DNA of 64,000 nt from Devosia pacifica (GTDB taxonomy: Bacteria > Pseudomonadota > Alphaproteobacteria > Rhizobiales > Devosiaceae), in contig NZ_BMZE01000003.1 in the NCBI RefSeq assembly GCF_014652635.1, positions 186,001-250,000 on the forward strand, read 5' to 3'. Each line of letters starts with the position of its first letter. The stretch's first letter is position 1. Shown piece after piece: positions 17,833-26,464 of this stretch. Below the pieces are notes generated by a model that worked only from the letters and a program-made list of their open reading frames with translations, had not been told where the DNA came from and did not search any database. A program made the position numbers and the translations under genes.

Positions 17833-18807
17833 TCAGCCTGCGCCGAACACGCCCTTCATCCGGTCGATAAGCGGGATCAACACATATTTCGCGAGAGGGA
17901 TGAGCGCCGCACCGATTGCAAGCGCCAATAGACCCGATGCCACGGCCCCGGTGACCCACGCAACGATGCTTGCAGCCTGTGGAACGGCGTCGGCAGCGCT
18001 ATGCTCCAGCGTCTCGATCGCGTGTTCGATGCCGGCAAAGCCGAAACTGGCGAGACCATGGACAATAATTCCTCCGCCGACCCAGAGCATTGCCGCAGTG
18101 CCAACCACCGTGAGCGCACGCATGAAGATCGGCATGGCGCGGACCAGCCAGCGCCCGAACGCGCGGCCAAAGCCGGTCAGGGCATTGCGCGCCATGAACA
18201 CCCCGAAATCGTCGGCCTTCACAATCAACGCCACGCTGCCATAGACGGCGACGGTGATGGCGATAGCCACCAACGCCAAGACCAGGAGTTGCGTGATGAA
18301 ATCGCCGGCTGGGATCTCGGCCAGCGTGATCGTCATGATCTCAGCCGAGAGTATGAAATCAGTCTGGATCGCGCCGGCGACCTTTTCTTCTTCTAGCGCG
18401 GCGGGGCTTACCGCCAATGCTTCCTTGCCGACATGCGCTTCCGAATGGTGCGGGAACAGCGATTCGGACACTTTCTCCGCGCCTTCGAAGGCCAGATAGG
18501 CGCCTCCAAGCATCAGCAGCGGCGAGATGAAGCCAGGCAGGAACAGGCTCAACAAGAGCGCAATGGGCAGCAGGATGACCAGCTTGTTGCGCACCGAGCC
18601 GATTGCGATCTTTCCGATAATCGGCAGTTCACGATCGGCGGAAAAGCCGTGAACATAGCTCGGGGCCACCGCCGCGTCGTCGATGACGGCACCAGCGGCC
18701 TTTGCGCCTGCCTTGGCCGCTTGGCCCGCGATATCATCGAGCGAGGCCGCCGCAACCTTGGCGAGCGCAGCCACATCGTCGAGCAGTGCCAGGAGGCCAA
18801 CGCTCAT
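17833..18807 (-). CDS. DUF808 (YedI-like) inner-membrane protein
   Basis: This is a 324-residue polytopic membrane protein of the DUF808/YedI family, whose biochemical role is unknown. The N-terminal GLLALLDDVAALAKVAAASLDDIA and the AVAPSYVHGFSADRELPII segments are family hallmarks. Several transmembrane helices follow (LVILLPIALLLSLFLPG, LLVLALVAIAITVAVYGS, etc.). The gene starts 5 bases after the glyS stop on the same strand and is probably co-transcribed with it. Confidence 0.88.
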   Translation of the reverse strand: MSVGLLALLDDVAALAKVAAASLDDIAGQAAKAGAKAAGAVIDDAAVAPSYVHGFSADRELPIIGKIAIGSVRNKLVILLPIALLLSLFLPGFISPLLMLGGAYLAFEGAEKVSESLFPHHSEAHVGKEALAVSPAALEEEKVAGAIQTDFILSAEIMTITLAEIPAGDFITQLLVLALVAIAITVAVYGSVALIVKADDFGVFMARNALTGFGRAFGRWLVRAMPIFMRALTVVGTAAMLWVGGGIIVHGLASFGFAGIEHAIETLEHSAADAVPQAASIVAWVTGAVASGLLALAIGAALIPLAKYVLIPLIDRMKGVFGAG

Positions 18808-18812
18808 AAAAC

Positions 18813-20837
18813 CTACCCAGCAATTCGGGAGAAGTCGGCGACCAGATGCATCGTGTCGCGAAGGCGCGCCAGAAGGTTCAGCCGGTTCTCACGAACGGCT
18901 GCATCGGCATCGTTCACCAGCACCTTGTCGAAGAACGCATCGACCGGCTGGCGCAGTGCCGACAAGGCGGTCACGGCGCCTGCATAGTCGTCCTGCGCCA
19001 AGCGGTCGGAGACGGTTTCGGCAGCGGCGCCTACGGCGTCAGCCAGCGCCACCTCTTCCGGCTCGCGCAAAGACGTCTTTTCGACGCTTCCGGGATACGA
19101 ACGGCCGTCCTTTTTCTCCTCGGCAACCAGGATGTTGACGGCGCGTCGATAGCCGGCAAGGAGGTTTTCACCATCTGCCGTGGCGAGCAGGTTGGACAGT
19201 GCTTCGACGCGCCTGGTAATCTCGAGGATATCGTTGCTGTCTTCGGCAATCACCGCGTCGACGAGATCGTGCCGTGCTCCGGCATCGCGCAGGCTCACCT
19301 TCAGCCGGTCGTGGAAGAAGGAGAGCAGTTCCGGTTCGACATCGAGCGGCAACCGTAGCCCGTTTTCGGTAACGATGCGGATCACGCCGAGCGCAGCGCG
19401 GCGCAGCGCAAACGGGTCGCGCGAGCCCGTCGGCTTTTCGTCAATCGCCCAGAACCCGGTCAGGAGATCGAGCTTGTCGGCAAGCGCGACAGCGATCGAG
19501 ACAGGCTCGGTCGGCACCCGGTCCGACGGGCCGAGTGGCTTGTAGTGCATCTCAATCGCCGTGGCGATCTCGGTCGGCTCGCCTTGCGCCGCCGCGTAAT
19601 AGCGTCCCATCAGGCCCTGTAGTTCAGGGAACTCGCCGACCATGCCGGTGACGAGATCGGCCTTGGCCAGCATCGCCGCACGTTTGGTGCGCTCGACATC
19701 AGCGCCGACCTGTGGGGCCAGTTCTCCCGCCAGCTTTACCAGGCGCTCGACGCGTACGAACTGCGTGCCAAGTTTTTGGTGAAACACCATGTCCTCAAGC
19801 TTGGGAAGACCGTGTTCCAGCGGGATCGCAAGGTCGTGCTTATAAAAGAACATCGCATCGCTCAGCCGCGCGCGGATGACGCGCTCATTGCCTGCGATGA
19901 TCGTCTGTCCGCCGTCCTCGGCAATTGTGTTGGACGTGATGATGAAGTTCGGCGCCAGCTTGCCGTCCGCGCCGCGCAGGCAGAAGCATTTCTGATTGGC
20001 GCGAATGGTCGCGATGATGACCTCTTCGGGCAGTTCGAGAAAGCGCGGATCGAACGACCCCATCATCACTACGGGCCACTCGACCAGACCGGCGACTTCT
20101 TCCAGAAGCCCCTCATCGGCGATGACACTCAGTCCCTGCGCGAACGCCAAGTGCTCGGCATCAGTGCGGATCGTGTCCTTGCGCCGGTCGAGATCGATCA
20201 CGACCTTGGCCCGCTCGAGCTCTGTCTGATAGTCGTCGAACCGGCGAATGCGGATCGCGTCGGGCGCGAGGAAACGGTGACCATAGGTGGTCTGCCCCGC
20301 CTTGAGTTCGCCCACCGTGAAATCGATGATCGCCGGGTCTTCGTTTTCCGGCCCGAAGGTTGCGGTAATGGCGCGCAACGGGCGCACCCAGTGCATGTCC
20401 CCACGGCCCCAGCGCATTGATTTCGCCCAGCTGAAGTCTCCGATGATCTTCGGCAGGATGGTTGCGAGCAGCGTTTCGGCATCGGCGCCGGGACGCTCGA
20501 TGGTCGCAACGTAGAAATCACCCTTTTTCGGGTCGCTCGTGACCTGGGCCTCATCGATTGAGTTGAGCCCCGCTGACCGCAGGAACCCCTCGACGGCCTT
20601 TTCCGGCGCGCCGACTTTCGGGCCCTTGCGCTCTTCACGCGTATCGGGAGACCGTGCCGGCACACCCGAGACCGTCAGCGCCAACCGTCGCGGCGTCACG
20701 AACGCGCGCGCACCCTCGTAGACGAGGCCGGCATCCACCATCGCATCGGTAACCGCCTTCATGAGGTCATCGGCGGCGCGGCGCTGGAAACGGGCGGGGA
20801 TTTCTTCCGAGAAGAGTTCGAGCAGCAGTTCGGGCAT
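18813..20837 (-). CDS. glyS: glycine--tRNA ligase beta subunit
   Basis: GlyS is the beta chain of the bacterial (alpha2beta2) glycyl-tRNA synthetase. The N-terminus [15 protein letters not shown] is the family signature, followed by the [11 protein letters not shown] motif. [29 protein letters not shown] is the conserved HD-like core, and the C-terminal region is the DALR anticodon-binding domain. The length of about 674 residues is normal. The codon at 20852 is an alternative start; 20837 fits the family better. The alpha subunit gene is about 5.6 kb upstream on the same strand, so the two are not adjacent. Confidence 0.96.
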   Translation of the reverse strand: MPELLLELFSEEIPARFQRRAADDLMKAVTDAMVDAGLVYEGARAFVTPRRLALTVSGVPARSPDTREERKGPKVGAPEKAVEGFLRSAGLNSIDEAQVTSDPKKGDFYVATIERPGADAETLLATILPKIIGDFSWAKSMRWGRGDMHWVRPLRAITATFGPENEDPAIIDFTVGELKAGQTTYGHRFLAPDAIRIRRFDDYQTELERAKVVIDLDRRKDTIRTDAEHLAFAQGLSVIADEGLLEEVAGLVEWPVVMMGSFDPRFLELPEEVIIATIRANQKCFCLRGADGKLAPNFIITSNTIAEDGGQTIIAGNERVIRARLSDAMFFYKHDLAIPLEHGLPKLEDMVFHQKLGTQFVRVERLVKLAGELAPQVGADVERTKRAAMLAKADLVTGMVGEFPELQGLMGRYYAAAQGEPTEIATAIEMHYKPLGPSDRVPTEPVSIAVALADKLDLLTGFWAIDEKPTGSRDPFALRRAALGVIRIVTENGLRLPLDVEPELLSFFHDRLKVSLRDAGARHDLVDAVIAEDSNDILEITRRVEALSNLLATADGENLLAGYRRAVNILVAEEKKDGRSYPGSVEKTSLREPEEVALADAVGAAAETVSDRLAQDDYAGAVTALSALRQPVDAFFDKVLVNDADAAVRENRLNLLARLRDTMHLVADFSRIAG

Positions 20838-20942
20838 GAAGAGAACCAGCATTCAGTGTGGGCACGCCTGCCTAGCAAGCGCGGCCCGCCAAGTCTACTG
20901 GACGTTGCCGGGCCGCCCTGCCTCACTTGCTGCTCGCCCGCG

Positions 20943-21221
20943 CTATTCAGCGCGCTCCGCCAGCCGCTGGTAGCGGCCGAGCCGGAAGAACTGAACTTCG
21001 CGCCACAGCCGTATCGTTGGCTTGGCCGCGAACAGGATCGAGCCGATCAGGAACAGCCACGTCGCCGGTATCTGCGTGCTGTCGAAAAAGAACAGGATAC
21101 TACCGACGACGAATGAGCCGGCGGCGCCGAAATCGACGACGGTGTACCAGAGTTCTGTCACGGCATATAGCCGCTGATGGTCCGGGGATTTGTTCCTGTG
21201 CCGGGGGTCAAACCAGCGCAT
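20943..21221 (-). CDS. YrhK-domain small membrane protein
   Basis: A 92-residue protein of the YrhK family. Two hydrophobic stretches are seen: DFGAAGSFVVGSILFFF and ATWLFLIGSILFAAKP, with the conserved YAVTELWYTVVDF and late PTIRLWREVQF motifs. It is likely an inner-membrane protein, with unknown function. It lies upstream of glyS on the same strand (about 105 bases), separated by a GC-rich spacer that could form a weak hairpin (GCGGCCCG...CGGGCCGC). Confidence 0.8.
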   Translation of the reverse strand: MRWFDPRHRNKSPDHQRLYAVTELWYTVVDFGAAGSFVVGSILFFFDSTQIPATWLFLIGSILFAAKPTIRLWREVQFFRLGRYQRLAERAE

Positions 21222-21270
21222 GTGCTATCTCCTGTCTTGTCGGTTCAAATGGTGCGAGGCCCACTGGTCG

Positions 21271-23166
21271 TCACCAGCCGCCGCCGCCACCGCCGCCGCC
21301 TCCGCCACCCGAGAAGCCGCCCCCACCAACGCCGGAAGACGAGGAGCTCGTCGGGGCGGCTGCCGCCATCGCCGAATTCAGCCCGGCGGCGGTCGCAGCC
21401 ATGCTTCCGGCAACGCGAGAGGGCGAATAGCTCCCTGTCCCGCTATACCAGCGCGGCCGATATTCGGCGCTGGCTCCCGTGTCGGAGGCCCGCGCCAACG
21501 CCGCGGAGAAATGCTCCGACCAGGGCTTTTCCACCCCGAGCGCGATGGCATAGGGCAAGAGTCGCTCAAACCGTTCCACCGTCATTGGCGGTTCGTCGCG
21601 CATGTTGAGGCGCTCCTTCTCGGCGGTCTCGAGATAAAGCTTCAGCCCGTCGATCTGATCCATGACCTTGCGGCCCTGTATCGTGGGTGCACGCATTAGC
21701 ACCACAAATGCCACGGTGATCGCAACGATCGAGAATGCCGCGACGACGGCATAGGAAAGATCAATGCCGCTGATCATGTCCGCCAGCATGCTGCTGAACT
21801 GAACGCCGATGACCACGGCCCACACGCTGACGAAAATCGTCGCCAGGCCGGGGCGTTCGATCATGTCGGCGACCACCGAGAAGAACACGCCGACAAACAC
21901 CCCGCCGACAAACGCGAAGATCAGCCATTCAAACGGCAAGTATCCGAGCCAAACCATGCCGGCGACGGCGGCGAGCGCCAGAACAATGCCGATGGTGGAA
22001 TAGAGCCAGTTGTTCTTGAAGAACATGTCGCGGCTTTCCTGCGCAATGGCACTGGTGAACTCGCCGCGCTTGGTCACCAGTGTCTTGCCGATCTTCTTGC
22101 CGATGACGACGCTGCGCCGCGAATTGATGAACCGGTAGAGCACCGCTTCTCCCGGCGGCAACTCACCCTCGGGCTGATCGCCCGTCACCCTGAGGGCGAT
22201 CTTGTCATCTGAATTGTCGACTGTGATCAGCCCCTTCACTCCGAGATTGAACGCCGCTGCGGTCAGCGCCAGCCAGCCGCCCTGCTTCCAGCCCCAGTTG
22301 TGCACATAGTGAACGAGAGCCGGCGAGAAGCCCTTGGGCGGGTGATAGAGCGGAATGATCGTGCCTTTCGGCGGGTCCCGGCCGACAGCGCTCCAACTGC
22401 TGAAGAAATAGGCGAGCACGGCCAAAACTGCCGCCAAAGGCAGGAGCAGGTCCTGCCGATCATAGAACCAGTAGAAGAGCTGCTGAGTACCATCGGGTCC
22501 GACAAGAACGCCCTTGTCGAAACTGACGGCAACGGTCAGGCCCTCGCGCGGCGCCAATGGACGCTGCGCTTCGAACAGCACCGTCCCATCGCCCTGCCGC
22601 GTTATATCGACCGACTGGTCGGTTGAGCCGCGCGGGCCGACAAACCCCGCTGTATCGAGAATTTCTGCCCCATCCGGCAGGTGCACCGTGGCTTCGGCAT
22701 TCTCGATGAAGAAATCCCAGTAGGTGCCGGTAGCATTCCAGTAGATCTCGTCATAGTCCGCAAAAAAGCGGCCCATACGGTCCATCGTATAGCGAATGAC
22801 GTAGCGGTGCGCTCCGGTGCCGATCCGCACATCCGGATCACCGATCCATAGCCGCATGACATCCTGCATGCGCTCCAGACGGAAATTTTCCGGCTCGCCG
22901 TCCCTCGTAACGCTCAGCACATCGATGGCGGAGCGCATCAGGTTACCGTCATCGTCGACCATGCTCAGCGGCACGTCGCGGAAGATGCCGCGCCGGATCT
23001 GCCGGCCCAGCGCGATGACCTCGATTGTCTCCACCACCTCGACCGAAGCATCGGGCCTCAGGGTGATGTCGCTGTGAAACTGTTGGATCTGTTCACGCTG
23101 CTGCGCCTGCAGCGGCTGCTGCAGGCAGACAAAGGCAACAATGGCGAAGAGCAGGCGGACAAGCAT
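21271..23166 (-). CDS. DUF2207-domain membrane protein with Gly-rich C-terminus
   Basis: A 631-residue envelope protein. An N-terminal signal peptide (LLFAIVAFVCLQ) precedes a DUF2207 extracytoplasmic domain (REQIQQFHSDITL; VETIEVIALGRQIRRGIFRDVPL). Then come several transmembrane segments around residues 245-270 and 395-490, and a cytoplasmic part. The protein ends in a glycine run (GVGGGGFSGGG...GW), a common trait of this family. It is immediately upstream of lemA's neighbour on the same strand: the LemA gene stop is 5 bases away, and LemA/DUF2207 pairing is a recurrent bacterial arrangement, suggesting a shared envelope role. Function unknown. Confidence 0.85.
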   Translation of the reverse strand: MLVRLLFAIVAFVCLQQPLQAQQREQIQQFHSDITLRPDASVEVVETIEVIALGRQIRRGIFRDVPLSMVDDDGNLMRSAIDVLSVTRDGEPENFRLERMQDVMRLWIGDPDVRIGTGAHRYVIRYTMDRMGRFFADYDEIYWNATGTYWDFFIENAEATVHLPDGAEILDTAGFVGPRGSTDQSVDITRQGDGTVLFEAQRPLAPREGLTVAVSFDKGVLVGPDGTQQLFYWFYDRQDLLLPLAAVLAVLAYFFSSWSAVGRDPPKGTIIPLYHPPKGFSPALVHYVHNWGWKQGGWLALTAAAFNLGVKGLITVDNSDDKIALRVTGDQPEGELPPGEAVLYRFINSRRSVVIGKKIGKTLVTKRGEFTSAIAQESRDMFFKNNWLYSTIGIVLALAAVAGMVWLGYLPFEWLIFAFVGGVFVGVFFSVVADMIERPGLATIFVSVWAVVIGVQFSSMLADMISGIDLSYAVVAAFSIVAITVAFVVLMRAPTIQGRKVMDQIDGLKLYLETAEKERLNMRDEPPMTVERFERLLPYAIALGVEKPWSEHFSAALARASDTGASAEYRPRWYSGTGSYSPSRVAGSMAATAAGLNSAMAAAAPTSSSSSGVGGGGFSGGGGGGGGGGGW

Positions 23167-23171
23167 GAGCG

Positions 23172-23729
23172 TCAGGAAAACTTCACGTCGGGAACGGCGC
23201 GTTCGGCTTCATCGTCGAGTTCGAAATACTCCGCCTTTTCGAATTTGAACATGTTGGCAACGATGTTCGAGGGCACCGACTCGACGGCGACGTTCAGGTT
23301 GCGCACCGCACCGTTATAATAGCGCCGAGCCATCTGGATCTCGTCTTCGAGCGAGCGCAGCGTGTCCTGAAATTCGAGAAAATTGGTGTTCGCCTTGAGG
23401 TCGGGATAGGCCTCGGCGACGGCAATCAACCTACCGAGCGCCGCAGACAGCATGCCTTCTGCCTGGGCGCGTTGAGCGGGTGAGGCGCCTTGCGCGGAGT
23501 GGGCCGCAGCGCGGGCATTGGTCACCGCCTCGAGCGTTTGGCGCTCATGGCTCATATAGCCTTTCACCGTCTCGAGCATGTTGGGAACCAGATCGGTGCG
23601 ACGCTTGAGCTGCACGTCGATCCCGGACCAGCCTTCCTCCACAAGTTGGCGCTTGCGTACCAAATCGTTGTAGAGCCAGATGGCGTAGACGACGAGGGCC
23701 ACGACAACGAGAAGAACGATCCATTCCAT
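23172..23729 (-). CDS. lemA: LemA-family protein
   Basis: This encodes a 185-residue LemA protein: an N-terminal transmembrane helix (WIVLLVVVALVVYAIW), then a long helical cytoplasmic or periplasmic domain with the family motifs YNDLVRKRQLVEEGWSGIDVQLKRR, DLVPNMLETVKGYM and NFLEFQDTLRSLEDEIQMARRYYN. The start at 23729 (MEWIV) was chosen over a long upstream frame because it begins at the helix. It is the first gene of a pair with the DUF2207 gene, 5 bases apart. Role unknown. Confidence 0.92.
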   Translation of the reverse strand: MEWIVLLVVVALVVYAIWLYNDLVRKRQLVEEGWSGIDVQLKRRTDLVPNMLETVKGYMSHERQTLEAVTNARAAAHSAQGASPAQRAQAEGMLSAALGRLIAVAEAYPDLKANTNFLEFQDTLRSLEDEIQMARRYYNGAVRNLNVAVESVPSNIVANMFKFEKAEYFELDDEAERAVPDVKFS

Positions 23730-23821
23730 GAGCTTCGTCCCAGTTCTTGAGCGGTCGCGCCGAACATTGCCACCGTTGCCGACAGCACACAACAACGACA
23801 ATTGCACCAGTTTTCGCCCCA

Positions 23822-24487
23822 ATGCGTGATAGTCGGGCAGTTGCGTGGGGCCAACGCGCATCCGCGTTGATCAAAGAGCGCCTCGCACTGCGCGCCGTAA
23901 CCGGCATTGAAGGTCTCAGGCTCTATCAGGCGCATGAGAAAAGCCGCATCGGCCAATTGCTGCAGGTCACCGGCATGCAGGCCAGTACGCCCTATTGGGC
24001 TTATTGCTGGGGCGGAGGGCTGGCGCTCGCACACCATATCGGATGCCACTCGGACCTGGTTGCCAACCGCCGAGTGCTCGATCTCGGCGCCGGGTCGGGA
24101 CTGGTCGGCATTGCCGCCTTCAAGGCCGGCGCCTCAACGGTTCTCGCCGCAGAGACTGACCCGCTCGGGCGCGTTGCGCTGGGCCTCAATGCGCATGCCA
24201 ACGCCTCCACCATCACGCTGCTCGATGGCGACCCGACACTTGGCCCACCGCCCCCAGTGGACCTGATTCTCGCCGGAGACGTCTTTTACGCAAAAGACAT
24301 TGCAAGCACGATGCTGGGTTGGCTTGCGCAATGCCGATCGGCGGGGATCGACGTAATAATCGGCGATCCAGGGCGCACCGATCTGCCTCTGTCCCGCCTC
24401 AGCGTCATCGCACGCTACGCGGTCGGTGATTTCGGTGTGAAGTCTTCAACAGACCGGCCGCACGCGGGTGTATATGGCCTCGACTGA
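23822..24487 (+). CDS. class I SAM-dependent methyltransferase (ETFB-methylase-like)
   Basis: This encodes a 221-residue Rossmann methyltransferase of the lysine/nicotinamide-N-methyltransferase-like group. Motif I is RVLDLGAGSGLVGIAAFKAG, with TVLAAETDPLGRVAL after it and a catalytic-type LAGDVFY later (DxFY). The ST-PYWAYCWGGGLALA segment resembles the ETF-beta lysine methyltransferase family. A substrate such as ETF-beta or another protein is possible but not shown. It is divergent from lemA and convergent with the hypothetical membrane gene downstream. Confidence 0.82.
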   Translation: MRDSRAVAWGQRASALIKERLALRAVTGIEGLRLYQAHEKSRIGQLLQVTGMQASTPYWAYCWGGGLALAHHIGCHSDLVANRRVLDLGAGSGLVGIAAFKAGASTVLAAETDPLGRVALGLNAHANASTITLLDGDPTLGPPPPVDLILAGDVFYAKDIASTMLGWLAQCRSAGIDVIIGDPGRTDLPLSRLSVIARYAVGDFGVKSSTDRPHAGVYGLD

Positions 24488-24492
24488 GCGCT

Positions 24493-25056
24493 CTACGCAG
24501 CACCGAGCAGCGATGCGGGCGGGTCCCTTGGATCAAATCGCTTCGCTCTGCCCTTGCGCACGCTGCGCCAAACGAGCGGCACCGCAACGATTGCAATGAT
24601 AATGGCGGGAATACCGGAGAGGTTGATTGACGCGACCTCTTCAAGGATGACCAACACCAGGACCAGAGCTACCCCCAGATAGATCAGCCCGACGCTCAGC
24701 CACATGATCCAAAGGCCAGTGCTGCCAGCGATGAACCTGATATCGTTTCTGTGCTCCAGCCGGTGCAGCAGCGCGCGGACAAACGCAGAATATCCCGTGC
24801 GTCTGTCCTCGAATGCTCCAAGGCTCACATAGTGCTGGGACCGAAATTTGAGCGGTTTGTGCCCGTGGGATTTGATCGTGCACTGATAGGCGGTGCCGTT
24901 CGGTGAGACGTAGTCGATCAGTCTGAGGCTGGTGATGGCGTCAAAGGCAAGTGAGCCGCTTTTCTCGCCCGCCTGCCAGTCGATACCGGTCGGCGTCAGC
25001 GTGTAGCGCGCCTCCTTGTCAGTCAGCCCGTTCCTGGCCTGATACTGCATCGACAT
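24493..25056 (-). CDS. hypothetical two-helix membrane protein, copy A
   Basis: A 187-residue protein of a family I do not recognise. The N-terminal cytoplasmic part (YQARNGLTD, TLTPTGIDWQAGE, SLRLIDYVSPNG, YQCTIKSHG) is followed by two hydrophobic helices (about 114-136 and 147-160) and a basic end (RSVRKGRAKRFDPRDPP). It is a close paralogue of the gene at 25276-25860, sharing the YQARNGLT start, the TLTPTGIDW motif, the FIAGST-LW-MW helix entry, and the FDPRDPP end. Between the two lies the remnant of a GNAT gene. The Arg/Gly-rich tail after the second helix suggests a cytoplasmic C-terminus. Function unknown. Confidence 0.7.
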   Translation of the reverse strand: MSMQYQARNGLTDKEARYTLTPTGIDWQAGEKSGSLAFDAITSLRLIDYVSPNGTAYQCTIKSHGHKPLKFRSQHYVSLGAFEDRRTGYSAFVRALLHRLEHRNDIRFIAGSTGLWIMWLSVGLIYLGVALVLVLVILEEVASINLSGIPAIIIAIVAVPLVWRSVRKGRAKRFDPRDPPASLLGAA

Positions 25057-25133
25057 GCCCGATTGCCCTCATGCACGTGCAGCATAGGAGCGACGATACC
25101 GGCTCGCGAGGTGTTTTAGCTCACTCACATGTA

Positions 25134-25245
25134 CTAAGCGGTCAGGCGAAACATCCGCCAATCAGATCCATCAAGCAAAGCCTGCGATCTCATCCTCATG
25201 CCTGGTGAGATAAGACGTGTGCCAGAAGCGGTCGAAAAAACCGTA
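25134..25245 (-). pseudogene. decayed GNAT acetyltransferase remnant
   Basis: Two fragments of a GNAT gene survive between paralogues A and B. On the minus strand, 25201-25245 reads YGFFDRFWHTSYLTR, matching [15 protein letters not shown] of the intact GNAT at 25928-26464. Positions 25134-25172 read DGSDWRMFRLTA and a stop, matching [12 protein letters not shown] and stop. The fragments are in different frames, separated by 28 bases instead of about 300, so an internal deletion with frameshift destroyed the gene. Confidence 0.85.
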
Positions 25246-25275
25246 TGACGCTAATGGCGGGGCAGATGCTGGCGT

Positions 25276-25860
25276 CTACAAGCTGGCCTGGTGATCGCTC
25301 GCTGCGACGCCCAGGAGCTTTTCCGGCGGATCGCGCGGATCGAAGCGGCTGGCGTAGCCCTTGCGCACGCTGCGCCATGCCAGCGGTAGGGCAGTGGCGA
25401 CGACGAAGAGAGCCGGAATACCGGACTCGCTGATCGACATCATGTCGTCGAAGATGACCAGCACCAGTATCAGGACGAGGCCCAAGTTGAGGACGAGAAC
25501 GCCGATCCACATCATCCACAGCGCGGTGCTGCCAGCGATGAACTTGATGTCGTCGCGGTCGGCAAGACGGCTCAACAGTTCGCGCACGAAGGCGGCGTAT
25601 TGCAAGCGCCGGTCCTCGTAGGCACCTAGGCTGCGGTAATGCTGAGACCGCAACTGCAGCTTTTGGCCATTGGAACGAATAGTGCATTGGTACGTGGTGC
25701 CGCCCGGCGAGGCGTACCTGATCAGTCTAAGGCTCACGATATCGGCATAGGACATGGAGCCCCGCCGCTCTCCCATCCACCAGTCAATGCCGGTTGGCGT
25801 CAGAGTGTAGCTCTTGATTTGCTCAGTCAGGCCGTTCCTTGCCTGGTACTGATTGGACAT
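25276..25860 (-). CDS. hypothetical two-helix membrane protein, copy B
   Basis: This is a 194-residue paralogue of copy A, about 50% identical by eye over its length. The shared features are MSNQYQARNGLTE, SYTLTPTGIDWWMGE, IVSLRLIRYASPGGTTYQC, the LRSQHYRSLGAYEDRR motif, two helices (ALWMMWIGVLVLNLGLVLIL and the IPALFVVATALPLAW region), and FDPRDPPEKLL. The start at 25860 (MSNQY) was preferred to an earlier codon at 25884 because both copies then begin alike. It is preceded on the same strand by the intact GNAT gene and followed by the GNAT remnant. Function unknown. Confidence 0.7.
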   Translation of the reverse strand: MSNQYQARNGLTEQIKSYTLTPTGIDWWMGERRGSMSYADIVSLRLIRYASPGGTTYQCTIRSNGQKLQLRSQHYRSLGAYEDRRLQYAAFVRELLSRLADRDDIKFIAGSTALWMMWIGVLVLNLGLVLILVLVIFDDMMSISESGIPALFVVATALPLAWRSVRKGYASRFDPRDPPEKLLGVAASDHQASL

Positions 25861-25927
25861 GCTGCGTCCTCGTGACCGCCGCAAGCATAAAAGCCTTGGC
25901 GGTGCATGCGCGAGGCAGCCATTTGTA

Positions 25928-26464
25928 CTAGCCCGTCATCCGGAACAATCGCCAATCAGCGCCGTCATATGCGACCGGTTCAGACACCGCCGAAAACGGC
26001 TCCAGCGCCTTTTGCCAGAAATTCAGCGCGGGTGCGTTCTCCATCAGGACCGGCACGTGCCAGCGGCCCGGATGCGCCTCGAAGATTTCCTTGACCGCCC
26101 GACTGCCAAATCCCGTCCTGCGATAGGGCCGCATGACGAAGAATTCTGCCATGAACCAGCAGTCCTCTTCATCCGTCAGCGGACAACCGCGTTTGACGAG
26201 AGCAAAGCCTCGAAGCTCGCCATCGCGCTGCAGCAGATAGGGCGTGTGCCAGAACGCCTCGAGAAACTCGTAGTCGTAAAGGCCATCGGCACCGAAGGGC
26301 GTGTGCCAGAACGCCTCGAGAAACTCGTAGTCGTAAAGGCCATCGGCACCGATCGGAAAATCGACAACTGCGGCGAGATCGTAGAGGTAGAGCTGAATGA
26401 GGCGCGCAACGAGCGGCTTGTCGCGGTCGGATGCGCGTCTCAGAAGGTTCGGATCACTCCGCAC
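25928..26464 (-). CDS. GNAT N-acetyltransferase with internal duplication
   Basis: This GNAT has ALVKRGC, an [18 protein letters not shown] acetyl-CoA-binding loop (motif A, R-R-TGFG type), and a C-terminal [12 protein letters not shown]. About 19 residues, [19 protein letters not shown], occur twice in tandem because of a 57-bp DNA duplication, placing an extra helix-like insertion before the core. A GTG at 26464 is the preferred start: it overlaps the glyQ stop in the style of neighbouring genes. The frame also extends further upstream to 26515, deeper into glyQ. Substrate unknown; the insertion may impair activity. Confidence 0.75.
   Translation of the reverse strand: MRSDPNLLRRASDRDKPLVARLIQLYLYDLAAVVDFPIGADGLYDYEFLEAFWHTPFGADGLYDYEFLEAFWHTPYLLQRDGELRGFALVKRGCPLTDEEDCWFMAEFFVMRPYRRTGFGSRAVKEIFEAHPGRWHVPVLMENAPALNFWQKALEPFSAVSEPVAYDGADWRLFRMTG
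26239..26352. repeat. 57-bp perfect tandem duplication inside GNAT gene
   Basis: Positions 26239-26295 and 26296-26352 are identical over 57 bases, a multiple of three, so the reading frame is kept. It adds 19 residues. The identity of the copies implies a recent event. The paralogous remnant at 25134-25245 is too short to show whether its ancestor had the repeat. Confidence 0.95.

Noticed and set aside
21271-21330. Gly-rich repeat at the C-terminus of DUF2207 as a separate repeat element
   Set aside because: It is the normal glycine-rich end of this protein family, encoded within the gene, not an independent repeat.
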